From positions 1-46,971 of the forward strand of contig JAAWRC010000026.1 of assembly GCA_022800815.1 (NCBI GenBank): a DNA stretch of 46,971 nt, given 5' to 3'. The first letter of the stretch is position 1. Every line of letters starts with the position of its first letter. The notes beneath the pieces are model-generated. The model saw only the letters and a list, made by a program, of their open reading frames with translations. It made no database searches and was not told the DNA's origin. Shown here one piece after another: positions 1 through 7,964 of the stretch. The translations under genes were made by a program, and so were the position numbers. Source of the DNA: Lachnospiraceae bacterium. GTDB taxonomy: Bacteria > Bacillota > Clostridia > Lachnospirales > Lachnospiraceae.

Positions 1-190
1 AACCATAACTGGAATAATATATTTGATTGTTTTCTTCAATCGGTGATAATATCCTTTTCTGTGTTTCATTTACTGTAATATCACCGAACTTCACCGAATC
101 GTATTCCTTTGCTTCCTTGCAGATACTTCTCAAACCATTACCCCAAGCCTCCTTTCCGCATCTGCGTGCAGTCCATCTGCATGTCTTCAT
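1..190 (-). CDS. Partial open frame running off the left edge, function unknown
   Basis: An open frame on the minus strand begins with ATG at 190-188 and stays open to base 1, so only the first 63 codons are visible. The later part reads like protein (residues such as KEYDSVKFGDITVNETQKR), but the first 25 residues are unusually rich in Cys, Trp and Arg, and a neighbouring frame (reading DYSEGIAYNEDMQMDC) looks equally natural. A frameshifted or decayed gene is therefore possible. I do not recognise the product. The bases are AT-rich compared with the rest of the window. Confidence 0.25.
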   Translation of the reverse strand, partial: MKTCRWTARRCGKEAWGNGLRSICKEAKEYDSVKFGDITVNETQKRILSPIEENNQIYYSSYG

Positions 191-220
191 TATACGCAAT
201 ACCCTCGGAATAATCAATAA

Positions 221-253
221 AAAGTGACACTTTGCGGAAAGTGTCATTTTTTT
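221..253 (+). terminator. Intrinsic terminator hairpin
   Basis: Perfect 9-bp stem TGACACTTT (225-233) / AAAGTGTCA (238-246) with a GCGG loop, followed by seven T (247-253). An A-run on the 5' side makes it usable on either strand. It separates the left-edge fragment from the radical SAM remnant. No intact plus-strand gene ends just before it within the window. Confidence 0.75.
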
Positions 254-340
254 GACGATAAAAGCCGGGGAGTGTATGTGGAAAGGGGAAGGTGAGAATT
301 TTATAATGGGGGCAGCAGGAGGTGAGGATACATCCCCTGG

Positions 341-806
341 CTGATCCTCATGGATCCAACCAGTGCCTGCAACCTGCACTGCACCGGCTGCTGGGCGGCT
401 GCATTGCCGGGGGGCGGAATTACTGCCACATCAATCCCAACGGCGACGTGGAGCCCTGCGTGTTCATCCACTATTCCGGCGCCAACATCCGGGAAGCCTC
501 CCTCCTGGATGCCCTGAAGCAGCCCCTGTTCCTGGCGTACCGGGACAACCAGCCCTTTAACCAGAATCATCTTAGACCCTCATGCTGGAAAATCCGGAGC
601 TCTTACAAAAAATGGTCCGAGAGACGGGGGCCCGTTCCACGGACCTGATGTCAGAGGAGAGCGCAGAGCACCTCTGCGGGAAATGCAGGCACTATGCGGA
701 GGAATGGGGGCCGGAGGCGGAGACCCTGTGGGAAAAGCACCATTTTGTCCCCAAGGGGTACTGTAACTATAAAAACCCGTCTGTATTGCTATTCGGTGGG
801 AAATAA
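341..806 (+). pseudogene. Decayed radical SAM/SPASM protein gene
   Basis: Three reading frames together spell pieces of one radical SAM protein. Frame A (341-400) reads LILMDPTSACNLHCTGCWA, the classic 4Fe-4S CxxxCxxC motif (Cys codons at 368, 380 and 389). Frame B (about 400-575) jumps directly to a SPASM-type C-terminal region (NYCHINPNGDVEPC and onward). Frame C (582-806) continues with a Cys-rich tail (EHLCGKCRHY) to the stop. The whole radical SAM barrel core between frames A and B is missing, and there is a second frameshift near 576-582. A stop codon (323-325) also lies in frame just upstream of A. Known of the family: such proteins install peptide or cofactor modifications using S-adenosylmethionine. 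Inferred: an internal deletion plus frameshifts have inactivated it. Confidence 0.75.
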
Positions 807-906
807 GTTATACTCTTTCTTGAGGAGGAGTCATAGGAATAGCAGACGACATAAATCTTTTCTTTATGGCGTCTGTTGCGCCGATTTTTGCTGCGTGTAA
901 GCGCAG

Positions 907-1101
907 ATGGACCGGCTTCTGGCGGACGGTATGTCGGAGGAGGCGGTGAAGCTCCTGTTCCTCTGCATGGAGCGGGACCGGGGCTTTTACTGGAAGGCGT
1001 TCGAGGTGACCGGGCAGAATTCCTTCGAGGTGATCCGGGGCTACTATATTCTGATGACTCACTCCATCTTTGATTTGATCGACAAGAAGGAGCAGACATG
1101 A
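907..1101 (+). CDS. Short ORF, probable C-terminal remnant of a TetR-family regulator
   Basis: A 64-residue ORF whose stop overlaps the start of the next gene (ATGA at 1098-1101). A stop codon (898-900) lies immediately upstream in frame and no ribosome binding site precedes the ATG, so it is probably not a complete gene. The residues (FLCMERDRGFYWKAFEVTGQ, then NSFEVIRGYY) resemble the helical ligand-binding C-terminal half of DhaS-like TetR regulators; no helix-turn-helix half is visible upstream. This is a resemblance by eye only. Translation of this stretch could still couple to the downstream glycosyltransferase gene. Confidence 0.4.
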   Translation: MDRLLADGMSEEAVKLLFLCMERDRGFYWKAFEVTGQNSFEVIRGYYILMTHSIFDLIDKKEQT

Positions 1102-2228
1102 AGGCATTGATTCTTTCCTGCAATACTGGGCAGGGACATAACGCCGCCGGAAAGGCGCTCAAGGAGGAATTTTTAAGACGGGGGGCAGAGTGTAAAATGC
1201 TGGACGCCCTCCGGTTTGCGAGGCCGAAGACGTCCGGGCGGGCTTCCGGCGTGTATGTAAAAACGGCGACCAACTTTCCGGACGTGTTCGGAGCCGCCTA
1301 CAAGGTGGCCGGGAAGATCAGTTCCAGCAGGAGGAAGTCGCCGGTCTACTATGCGAATACATTATATGGAAGAAAGCTGTACCGGTACATTGAGAAGGGC
1401 GGTTATGACTGCGTGGTCATGCCCCACCTTTTTCCGGCGGAGGCCATCACTTATATCAGGAAGCATTACCCCTTGAAGGCGGCTTGTTTTTTCGTGGCCA
1501 CCGACTACACCTGCATTCCCTTCACGGAGGAGACAGGGCTGGACGCTTACTTTATCCCAAGTGACGAACTTGTTGCGGAGTATGTGGAGCGGGGGATCCC
1601 GGAGGAACGGCTGGTGCCTCTGGGGATTCCCGTTTCCGACCGGTTTGGGGAGAAAAAGGATAAGCAGGAGACCAGGCTGGGCCTGGGGATCGGGACGGAC
1701 GGCCCGGTGGTCCTCGTCATGACGGGAAGCATGGGCTTCGGGAACGTGTGCGCCATGGCGTCGGTCATCGAGGCGGGGCTTCCGGAGGACGGGCGGGTGG
1801 TGATCCTGGGCGGAAACAACCAGAAGCTGAAAGAGAAACTACGGAAGGAATTTAGGGGGAACCGGAAGGTGATGGTGCTGGACTTTACCACCCAGGCGGA
1901 CCTCTACATGGATATCTGCGACGTGCTGGTGACGAAGCCGGGGGGCCTGACCAGCACGGAGGCGGCGGCCAAGGGCATTCCCATGGTCCATTCGGCCCCC
2001 ATTCCCGGCTGTGAGACCAGGAACGCCGCCTTCTTTTCCGGCCACGGCATGTCGGTGCTGGGGCAGGATGAGCGGGAGGCGGGAGCCAGGGCGCTGGAAC
2101 TTCTTAAGAATAAGGCGGCGGCCCGGAACATGACTGCAGCTCAAAAGCATTATGTCAATGCAGGGGCGGCGGTGGATATCTGCGACTACATTGAGGAATA
2201 CTGCGGCCGGATGGCAGCGGGGAGGTAA
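1098..2228 (+). CDS. MGDG synthase/UgtP-like glycolipid glycosyltransferase
   Basis: 376 residues, the usual size of the GT28-type diacylglycerol glycosyltransferases that transfer a sugar from a UDP-sugar to diacylglycerol at the cytoplasmic face of the membrane. The N-terminus has the family signature NTGQGHNAAGKAL (residues 9-21), where GHN contacts the acceptor side. The C-terminal nucleotide-sugar half carries VTKPGGLTSTEAAAKGIPMV (about residues 276-295), the typical MurG/UgtP loop. The start overlaps the preceding short ORF by 4 nt. The next gene is a PlsY-family acyltransferase 4 nt downstream, which fits membrane lipid synthesis. Exact sugar and number of transfers cannot be read from the sequence; a cell-envelope glycolipid role is the likely one. 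Confidence 0.85.
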   Translation: MKALILSCNTGQGHNAAGKALKEEFLRRGAECKMLDALRFARPKTSGRASGVYVKTATNFPDVFGAAYKVAGKISSSRRKSPVYYANTLYGRKLYRYIEKGGYDCVVMPHLFPAEAITYIRKHYPLKAACFFVATDYTCIPFTEETGLDAYFIPSDELVAEYVERGIPEERLVPLGIPVSDRFGEKKDKQETRLGLGIGTDGPVVLVMTGSMGFGNVCAMASVIEAGLPEDGRVVILGGNNQKLKEKLRKEFRGNRKVMVLDFTTQADLYMDICDVLVTKPGGLTSTEAAAKGIPMVHSAPIPGCETRNAAFFSGHGMSVLGQDEREAGARALELLKNKAAARNMTAAQKHYVNAGAAVDICDYIEEYCGRMAAGR

Positions 2229-2232
2229 GAAC

Positions 2233-2898
2233 ATGAGCCGTGAACTGTTGGAAGTGCTGTTTTTCATGGCGGCGGGGTATCTGGCGGGAAGCGTGCTGTT
2301 TGGACGTCTCCTGCCGAAGCATTTTAAAGGTATGGATATCGAGGCGGTCAGCGAGGACCACAATCCGGGGACGGCCAACGTGATGAAGTATGCCGGGATC
2401 CCTCTGGGGCTTCTCTGTCTGGTCCTTGATGTCGGGAAGGGATATCTTCCGGTTTTGTGGGCGGTCAGCGTGGTGCCCCCGGTGCGCCTCCTCTTTGCGG
2501 GGGTCATGATAGCGCCGATCCTCGGCCACGCCTGGCCCTTTTGGAAGGAGGGTCGGGGCGGCAAGGCCATTGCGGTCAGTTTCGGGGTGCTGCTGGGAGT
2601 GCTGCGCTACAGCAAAAGCGTCTGGCTTCTGGCGGCCATCTATCTCTTTTTCTCCCTGGTGTTTGTCATAAGACCCAACGAGCGGCGGAGCGTGTACACC
2701 TTCGGAATCTTCGGCGCCGTCTCGGCGGCATTTCTGTTTTTCGGGGGCTTGCCGGGGATCTGCGTGGGGAATATGCTGATCGCCGGAGTGGTTGTGAGAC
2801 GGAACTGGGCGGACGCCCGCCTGGGACAGAGGGCAGAAGACCGTTTGGGACAGAGGACAGAAGAAAACTGGGAACAGGAAAGGACAAAGGACGCATGA
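2233..2898 (+). CDS. PlsY-family glycerol-3-phosphate acyltransferase (divergent)
   Basis: 221 residues, strongly hydrophobic, with about five to six membrane segments, as in PlsY, which transfers an acyl group from acyl-phosphate to glycerol 3-phosphate. The GSVLFGRLLPK start, the NPGTANVMKYAG loop (PlsY: SGNxGATN), LDVGKG and the GRGGKAIA motif are all present, but the first loop reads SEDHNPGTAN instead of GSGN-GATN, so this may be a paralogue rather than the essential PlsY. The start chosen has GGAGG eight bases before the ATG. The C-terminus (residues about 194-221) is a charged tail with a short degenerate repeat (RLGQRAED, RLGQRTEE). The stop overlaps the next start (ATGA). Confidence 0.8.
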   Translation: MSRELLEVLFFMAAGYLAGSVLFGRLLPKHFKGMDIEAVSEDHNPGTANVMKYAGIPLGLLCLVLDVGKGYLPVLWAVSVVPPVRLLFAGVMIAPILGHAWPFWKEGRGGKAIAVSFGVLLGVLRYSKSVWLLAAIYLFFSLVFVIRPNERRSVYTFGIFGAVSAAFLFFGGLPGICVGNMLIAGVVVRRNWADARLGQRAEDRLGQRTEENWEQERTKDA

Positions 2899-3791
2899 TC
2901 TATGTGGGAAGCCATATTTCCTCCGCAAAGGGCTACGAGGCCATGGGGAGACAGATCCGGAAACTGGGCGGGGACACCTTCGCCTTTTTCACCAGAAGTC
3001 CCAGGGGCGGCCGGGCGAAGGAATTGAATCTGCCGGATATGGAACGGTTTTATTCCATGGCGAGGGAGACGGGGCTGGGCCCGGTGGCGGCCCATGCCTC
3101 CTACACCCTGAATCCCTGTGCGGCGAAAGAGGAACTTCGCAGCTTTACTAAGGAGACCATGTACGATGACCTTTCGAGGATGGAGCACATACCGGGGAAT
3201 TATTACAACCTCCATCCGGGCTGTCATGTGGGACAGGGGAAAGAGAGGGGAATCGAGCTGGTCGCCGACGTTCTCAATACGATCATCCGGCAGGGGCAGC
3301 ATACGACGGTGCTCTTGGAGACCATGGCCGGAAAGGGGAGCGAGATGGGCGGCTGCTTTGAGGAGCTGCGGGAAATCCTGGACCGGGTCCGCTTCCCGGA
3401 GAAGGCGGGGGTCTGCCTGGACACCTGTCACGTGTGGGATGCGGGCTACGACATCGTGGACAAGCTGGACGGGGTTCTGGCGGAGTTTGACCGGGTCATC
3501 GGCCTTGACCGGCTGAGGGTGGTTCACGTCAACGACAGCAAGGGAGAGCGGGGATGCAGGAAGGACCGCCACGCAAGGCTCGGCGAGGGGCACATCGGCC
3601 GGGAGGCATTCCGGCGGCTGGTGAACCATCCGGCCCTGCAGGGGCGCCCCTTTATCTTAGAGACGCCCAACGACGATGCGGGATGGGCGGAGGAGATCGC
3701 ATTCCTGAAGAGGAGCTGTGGGCTTTGGATGGAATCAAGCGTCAGAATCCGTTCTACAATTTCGAGTTCCGCAATCACCCGGGATATGTGA
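2895..3791 (+). CDS. nfo: Deoxyribonuclease IV (AP endonuclease)
   Basis: 298 residues, TIM-barrel endonuclease IV that cuts 5' to abasic sites in base excision repair using three Zn ions. All nine metal ligands known from E. coli Nfo can be placed: His67 (AHASY), His107 (LHPG), Glu142 (LETMAG), Asp176 and His179 (LDTCH), His211 (VHVND), Asp224 and His226 (DRH), and Glu256 (LETPN). The ATG overlaps the upstream stop (ATGA), so it is translationally coupled to the acyltransferase gene. The last 25 or so residues (after FLKRSCG) are Ser/Arg-rich and unlike the family end; the tail may have been extended by a small frameshift. The core enzyme looks intact. Confidence 0.92.
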   Translation: MIYVGSHISSAKGYEAMGRQIRKLGGDTFAFFTRSPRGGRAKELNLPDMERFYSMARETGLGPVAAHASYTLNPCAAKEELRSFTKETMYDDLSRMEHIPGNYYNLHPGCHVGQGKERGIELVADVLNTIIRQGQHTTVLLETMAGKGSEMGGCFEELREILDRVRFPEKAGVCLDTCHVWDAGYDIVDKLDGVLAEFDRVIGLDRLRVVHVNDSKGERGCRKDRHARLGEGHIGREAFRRLVNHPALQGRPFILETPNDDAGWAEEIAFLKRSCGLWMESSVRIRSTISSSAITRDM

Positions 3792-3809
3792 AGTTGAGAG
3801 GAGGAAGAT

Positions 3810-4439
3810 ATGGAAGGCAGAGAATCGAATTATGTGAAGGTGATGGAGAGATGGCGGCAGGACTTTCTGACCTGGGACCAGGAGGCGCTCTGCAGGAAGG
3901 TGGGGATCGACACCTATGACGGGGAAGCGATCCGTCTGGATTATTTTGGGATCCCCCATGAGATCGACCGGAGGACGGGGCGGATCTCCTGTCCGGGAAG
4001 ACCGGGGCATGAGCCGGGCTTTGACGAGACTTTGGCCATCTATAATTTCCTTTATTATGCGGAGGAGGCGGCGGCGAATTCCGGGGAGTGGGTGCACTTT
4101 CGGGACGTGAAGAGCGCCGGCGTCTTCGAGGGCGCTTTTGAGCGCCAGGTGCTGGGGCCCTTTGCGGCGTATTTTGCCGGGAGGCCGGAGGCGTTTCGGG
4201 AGGCGGGAGAGCGCCTGGGATATGCCCCCCTTAACTACGGGGACGGGGCTTTCCAGGTCCCGGCCTTTTTCTGTATCCCGCTGCGGGTCATTTTCTGGGA
4301 CGGGGACGAGGAGTTTCCGGCGAAGGTGAACATCCTGTTTGATAAAAACATTACTTTGTTTATTCACCCGGAAAGCGTGGTCATGCTGGGGTCGGAATGC
4401 ATGCGGTATTTTGAATCAGACTGGCGGGGGCGCAGGTAG
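3810..4439 (+). CDS. DUF3786-like protein of unknown function
   Basis: 209-residue soluble protein with no signal peptide or membrane segment. It begins 18 nt after the endonuclease IV stop, with AGAGGAGG before the ATG, and is the last gene of the operon. The layout resembles DUF3786 proteins of anaerobes: an N-terminal acidic helix region, a central FDETLAIYNFLYYAEEA segment (residues about 71-87) and a C-terminal VPAFFCIPLRVIFWDGDEEF stretch followed by NILFDKN. No catalytic motif can be named. The family match is from recall of sequence style, so it is less certain than the gene itself. Confidence 0.7.
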   Translation: MEGRESNYVKVMERWRQDFLTWDQEALCRKVGIDTYDGEAIRLDYFGIPHEIDRRTGRISCPGRPGHEPGFDETLAIYNFLYYAEEAAANSGEWVHFRDVKSAGVFEGAFERQVLGPFAAYFAGRPEAFREAGERLGYAPLNYGDGAFQVPAFFCIPLRVIFWDGDEEFPAKVNILFDKNITLFIHPESVVMLGSECMRYFESDWRGRR

Positions 4440-4502
4440 CCGTTTCCGGTTAATCTGATTACTTTTTTCGGTTTCTGGTGGGAAAAAATAAGGATTTCCT
4501 GT

Positions 4503-4517
4503 CATTTTTGGAAAACT
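4503..4517 (+). promoter_or_regulatory. Possible weak CodY box upstream of the liv operon
   Basis: CATTTTTGGAAAACT differs from the CodY consensus AATTTTCWGAAAATT at four of fifteen positions. It lies about 80 bp before the -35 element of the branched-chain amino acid transporter operon. CodY is encoded in this window and liv-type transporters are common CodY targets. Four mismatches is at or beyond the usual limit, so this is only a candidate. Confidence 0.2.
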
Positions 4518-4593
4518 CAGCGGAAAATCGGCTAAAATTAACAAAAACAGAAATGAAATAGCTGAAAAAAATGGGAAAATGACAAAATATGTG

Positions 4594-4622
4594 TTGACAA
4601 ACCATGCCAGTACTGATATGAT
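4594..4622 (+). promoter_or_regulatory. Strong sigma-A promoter of the liv operon
   Basis: TTGACA (4594-4599), exactly 17 nt, then TATGAT (4617-4622). It sits 58 bp before the livJ start, in an AT-rich stretch. It is the best promoter in the first half of the window and fits the high expression expected for a substrate-binding lipoprotein. Confidence 0.85.
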
Positions 4623-4680
4623 TACTTCTAAAGAAACCCGCTGCCCATGGGGCGGCATTTAAAAACAGGGAGGATTAGAT

Positions 4681-5952
4681 ATGAAGAAAAGAGTATTAGC
4701 ACTGACGCTGACTTTTGCGCTGGCGGCGTCCGTACTGGCAGGCTGCGGCGGCGACAAGGAGGAGGAAACAAAAGCACCCGAGACCCAGGCGGCCGGCGAG
4801 GAGGGAACCCAGGCAGCTGACGAGACCCAGGCGGCCGGAGACGATGCGACCCAGGCTCCTGCGGCGGACAGCGGAGAGAGCAAGGGCGTGATCAAGCTCG
4901 GCGGACTGGCTCCCCTGACCGGGCAGTACGCAGAGTACGGCACAGGCTTCGATATCGGTTTTCACAAAGCCATCGAAGAGATCAATGCGGCCGGCGGCGT
5001 GAACGGCTACACCTTTGAGATTGAAATCGAAGACACGCAGAGTGATCCGGTAAACTCCTCCACCATGGCGACGAAGTTCGCAGAGGATGACGAAGTCATG
5101 GCCCTCTTGGGCGACTTCTCCTCCAGTGCGGCCAAGTCCACGGTGCAGATCTGCGACAGCTACGGCATCCTGCAGTTGAGCCCCACCGCATCCGCATCCG
5201 ACTATGCCGCCATGAGCCCTAATTTCTTCGGCATCATGGGACGTCAGGACGTGGAGGCTCCCTTCCTTGCGAAGTACGTGCTGAAAGAGTATTTGGGCGT
5301 ACAGAAGATCGCCGTCATCCGCGTGGACAGCGACTGGGGAAAATCCTGCTATGACAACTTCATCGCCCAGGCCGACAAGGAAGGCCTGGAAGTGACGGTT
5401 GAGACCTATGCGACCGGCGAGAAGGACTTCAGCTCCCTGATCACCAAGATGCAGGCGGAAAATCCCGACGTTCTGGTCGTGATGGACCAGGGTGATCCCG
5501 TCGCCGACATCTTCAATCAGGCAGATGCGGCAGGCTGGGAGATCAAGCACGTGGCACTTGGGCCCGGAACCAGCGAGCAGGTGGTGAAAAGACTGAACGA
5601 CAAGGACAACCTGATCGTGACCTCTCCGTTCTTCTTTGATCCCGATGATGCGGAGCTTACCGCATGGGCGGAGTGGTTCCAGAGCGAGGCCGGGTTTGCT
5701 CCCACGATCCATCCCGCATGCGCATACGACTGCGTGTATCTGATTGCGGAGGCCGTGAAGACCATCGACGGCGAGGTGACCCGTGAGAATCTTCGGGACG
5801 CTCTGGCGAACCTGCCGGAGTACACCGGCGTGACCGGCGCCATCAAGTTCGAGGCGGACGGCGATATCAAGAGAAATTACATGATCTGCGGTATCGAAGG
5901 CGGCGAGTGGAAGGTTCTGGAAGGCTTTGAGTTCGGCGCAGCCGGATTCTAA
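4681..5952 (+). CDS. livJ: Branched-chain amino acid ABC transporter substrate-binding lipoprotein
   Basis: 423 residues. The N-terminus is a lipoprotein signal peptide ending in the lipobox LAGC (Cys22), then a low-complexity Glu/Thr/Gln/Ala linker (about residues 25-65) with repeated TQAA units that tethers the domain to the membrane. The rest is a type I periplasmic-binding fold: IKLGGLAPLTGQYAEYGTGF, ELDTQ-like EIEDTQSDP, and LGDFSSSAAKSTVQICDSY, typical of LivJ/LivK. Ligands of this family are Leu/Ile/Val, but related proteins bind other amino acids, amides or urea, so the substrate is inferred. RBS GGGAGG precedes the ATG. It is followed by two hairpins and the permease genes. Confidence 0.92.
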   Translation: MKKRVLALTLTFALAASVLAGCGGDKEEETKAPETQAAGEEGTQAADETQAAGDDATQAPAADSGESKGVIKLGGLAPLTGQYAEYGTGFDIGFHKAIEEINAAGGVNGYTFEIEIEDTQSDPVNSSTMATKFAEDDEVMALLGDFSSSAAKSTVQICDSYGILQLSPTASASDYAAMSPNFFGIMGRQDVEAPFLAKYVLKEYLGVQKIAVIRVDSDWGKSCYDNFIAQADKEGLEVTVETYATGEKDFSSLITKMQAENPDVLVVMDQGDPVADIFNQADAAGWEIKHVALGPGTSEQVVKRLNDKDNLIVTSPFFFDPDDAELTAWAEWFQSEAGFAPTIHPACAYDCVYLIAEAVKTIDGEVTRENLRDALANLPEYTGVTGAIKFEADGDIKRNYMICGIEGGEWKVLEGFEFGAAGF

Positions 5953-5984
5953 AGAATCATTGACAAATTGAAGAATGAGTAGGA

Positions 5985-6056
5985 GGCGGGGCAGCGTGAG
6001 TCTTTGTCGCTGCCCCGCCGTTCATGTACAGGGGCGAGGAAAGGAAGCTCCCCTGT
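5985..6056 (+). promoter_or_regulatory. Two intercistronic hairpins between livJ and livH
   Basis: Hairpin 1 is a perfect 12-bp stem, GGCGGGGCAGCG (5985-5996) / CGCTGCCCCGCC (6008-6019). Hairpin 2 is ACAGGGG (6028-6034) / CCCCTGT (6050-6056). Neither has a T-run, so they are not clean terminators. In binding-protein-dependent transporter operons such structures commonly protect the upstream mRNA and reduce expression of the permease genes; that role is inferred here. Confidence 0.6.
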
Positions 6057-6078
6057 CGGCTTAATTTGGAGGAAGGGT

Positions 6079-6966
6079 ATGGAATATATTCTCAATCAGC
6101 TCATTAACGGAATTTGTCAGGGTTCGATCTATGCCTTGATGGCAATCGGCTATTCCGTTATTGTGGGTGTAGTGGGTATGGTTACGTTTACATACGGCGA
6201 GATCATGATGATTGGGGCGTTTTCGTCGTATTACATTTTTACGGGACTGAGCAACAATCTCCCGCTGGCGATTCTGGGTGCCTTTGCAGGCTCCTTTATC
6301 ATCGGCAGTATTGTCTACAAGCTTTGTTATGAGCGTTTCTTCAACGCTCCCAGACACATTTCTCTTTTGTGTACCATCGGTATCAGCATGCTGATCAAGA
6401 ATCTGGCGCAGATCGTGTTCGGCCCTGATACGAAACCGGTTCTCAACGTTATCGACAATACGACATTCACTTTGAACCTTTTTGGTGCAAACTTAAATAT
6501 CAGGCTGCTGCAGATCGTGGTAATTGTTTTGGTGATCGTGTTTGCGGTCGCCCTGACCCTGTTTTTTAACAAGACAAAATGGGGCGTTATGCTGCGGGCG
6601 GTCAGCCAGAACAAGGATGCATCCTACCTGATGGGCATCAGCGTGAAGCGGACGGCCCTCCTCGGAAACTGCATCGGCTGCGGCTTCGGCGGCATCGCCG
6701 GCATCCTGCTGGCTCTCTACTACGGTTCCGTGTCGGCGACCATGGGTGCCTCCTACTCGACGAAGGCCTTTGCGGCGTCCGTGCTTGGCGGCCTGGTGGA
6801 TATCCGCTTCTCGGCCCTGGGCGGCCTTTGCATCGGCATCATCGAGAACATGGGCATCATCTTCACCTCGGCGACCTTCCGTGACGTGTTCGCCTTTGCC
6901 TTCCTGATTCTGATCCTTATTATCCGGCCTCAGGGCTTTGTCAGCAAGAAGGGGGCGAGAGTATGA
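6079..6966 (+). CDS. livH: Branched-chain amino acid ABC transporter permease LivH
   Basis: 295-residue inner-membrane permease with about eight hydrophobic segments. It has the LivH hallmark start (LNQLINGICQGSIYALMAIG), the conserved early Gly-rich turn, and the C-terminal FAASVLGGLVDIRFSALGG loop that couples to the ATPase. The ATG at 6079 has GGAGGAAGG six nt upstream. An in-frame start further up at 6004 lies inside the hairpin region without a ribosome binding site and is rejected. The stop overlaps the livM start (ATGATG region). Confidence 0.93.
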   Translation: MEYILNQLINGICQGSIYALMAIGYSVIVGVVGMVTFTYGEIMMIGAFSSYYIFTGLSNNLPLAILGAFAGSFIIGSIVYKLCYERFFNAPRHISLLCTIGISMLIKNLAQIVFGPDTKPVLNVIDNTTFTLNLFGANLNIRLLQIVVIVLVIVFAVALTLFFNKTKWGVMLRAVSQNKDASYLMGISVKRTALLGNCIGCGFGGIAGILLALYYGSVSATMGASYSTKAFAASVLGGLVDIRFSALGGLCIGIIENMGIIFTSATFRDVFAFAFLILILIIRPQGFVSKKGARV

Positions 6967-7964
6967 TGCAGCAGGCAAAAGCATTTTATGAGAAATACAA
7001 GGTGATCATTTTGATCGTTCTGGCGGCGGTGCTGGCCATTCTGCCCTTCGTCGTCAAGAAGACGCTGTATATCCGTTACCTGTGCAACATCATGATGTAT
7101 GCGACACTGGCGGGCTCCTTGAACGCCATCAACGGCTACAGCGGACAGTTCTGTCTGGGCCAGGCGGGTTTCTTCGCCATCGGCGCCTATACCGGTGCAG
7201 CCCTGGCCAAGAACTTCGGCATCAGCTTCTGGCCCCTTTTGATCGTGGGCGGCCTCATGGCCGCACTGGTGGGCTTTATCGTAAGCCTTCCGACCTTAAG
7301 GCTTTCCGGTATCTACCTGTCCATCGTCACCCTGGGCGCCTCGGAGATTATCCGCATCATCGCCCAGACCTGGGAGCCGGTGACGGGCGGCTCCATGGGA
7401 ATCAAGCAGATCCCCTATCCGGAGTTTTTCGGGGTGGATATGTTCAAGCCTCAGAATTATTACTATATTTTCCTGGGACTTTTGATTTTGTTCCTGTTCG
7501 TGACGAACCGGGTATTAAAATCCCGTGTGGGACGTGCCTGGATGTCCATCCGTGAGGATGAGATTGCATCCAAGTCCCTGGGCGTGGAGACCAGCCGTTA
7601 TAAGTCCACCAACTTCATGTACGGCGCCTTCTGGGCGGGTGTCATCGGCGTGGCCTACGCACCTTTCGTGAACTACATCGAGGCTTCCCAGTTCACGACG
7701 GACACCGGCTTCAACGTGCTGGCCATGGTGGTTCTCGGCGGCCAGGGTACTCTGGCGGGCCCGATCCTTGGTTCCGTGGTGGTCACGGTGCTGACGGAGG
7801 CCCTCCGTTTCCTGGAGAGCTGGAGATACGTGATCTATGCGCTGCTCATCATCTTCATGATGTGGGTACGGCCCCAGGGTCTCATGGGTGCATCCAACTC
7901 CATGCTGGCAGGCGGCAAGATCAAGGTGAAGGAAGAGAAGAAGAAAGGGGGAGAAGCGAAATGA
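6963..7964 (+). CDS. livM: Branched-chain amino acid ABC transporter permease LivM
   Basis: 333-residue permease partner of LivH, with an N-terminal membrane anchor then about eight further membrane segments. Family motifs: LNAINGYSGQFCLGQAGFFA (residues about 53-72), LRLSGIYLSIVTLGASEIIR and the coupling segment VLAMVVLGGQGTLAGPILGS. Two possible ATG codons (6963 and 6966) overlap the livH stop. The C-terminus is Lys/Glu-rich and cytoplasmic. The stop overlaps the next ATG (ATGA), so livH, livM and livG are translationally coupled. Confidence 0.93.
   Translation: MMQQAKAFYEKYKVIILIVLAAVLAILPFVVKKTLYIRYLCNIMMYATLAGSLNAINGYSGQFCLGQAGFFAIGAYTGAALAKNFGISFWPLLIVGGLMAALVGFIVSLPTLRLSGIYLSIVTLGASEIIRIIAQTWEPVTGGSMGIKQIPYPEFFGVDMFKPQNYYYIFLGLLILFLFVTNRVLKSRVGRAWMSIREDEIASKSLGVETSRYKSTNFMYGAFWAGVIGVAYAPFVNYIEASQFTTDTGFNVLAMVVLGGQGTLAGPILGSVVVTVLTEALRFLESWRYVIYALLIIFMMWVRPQGLMGASNSMLAGGKIKVKEEKKKGGEAK

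Noticed and set aside
2155-3629. Long minus-strand open frames opposite plsY-like and nfo genes
   Set aside because: They are His/Pro/Arg-rich antisense shadows of GC-rich coding sequence without ribosome binding sites or recognisable domains.
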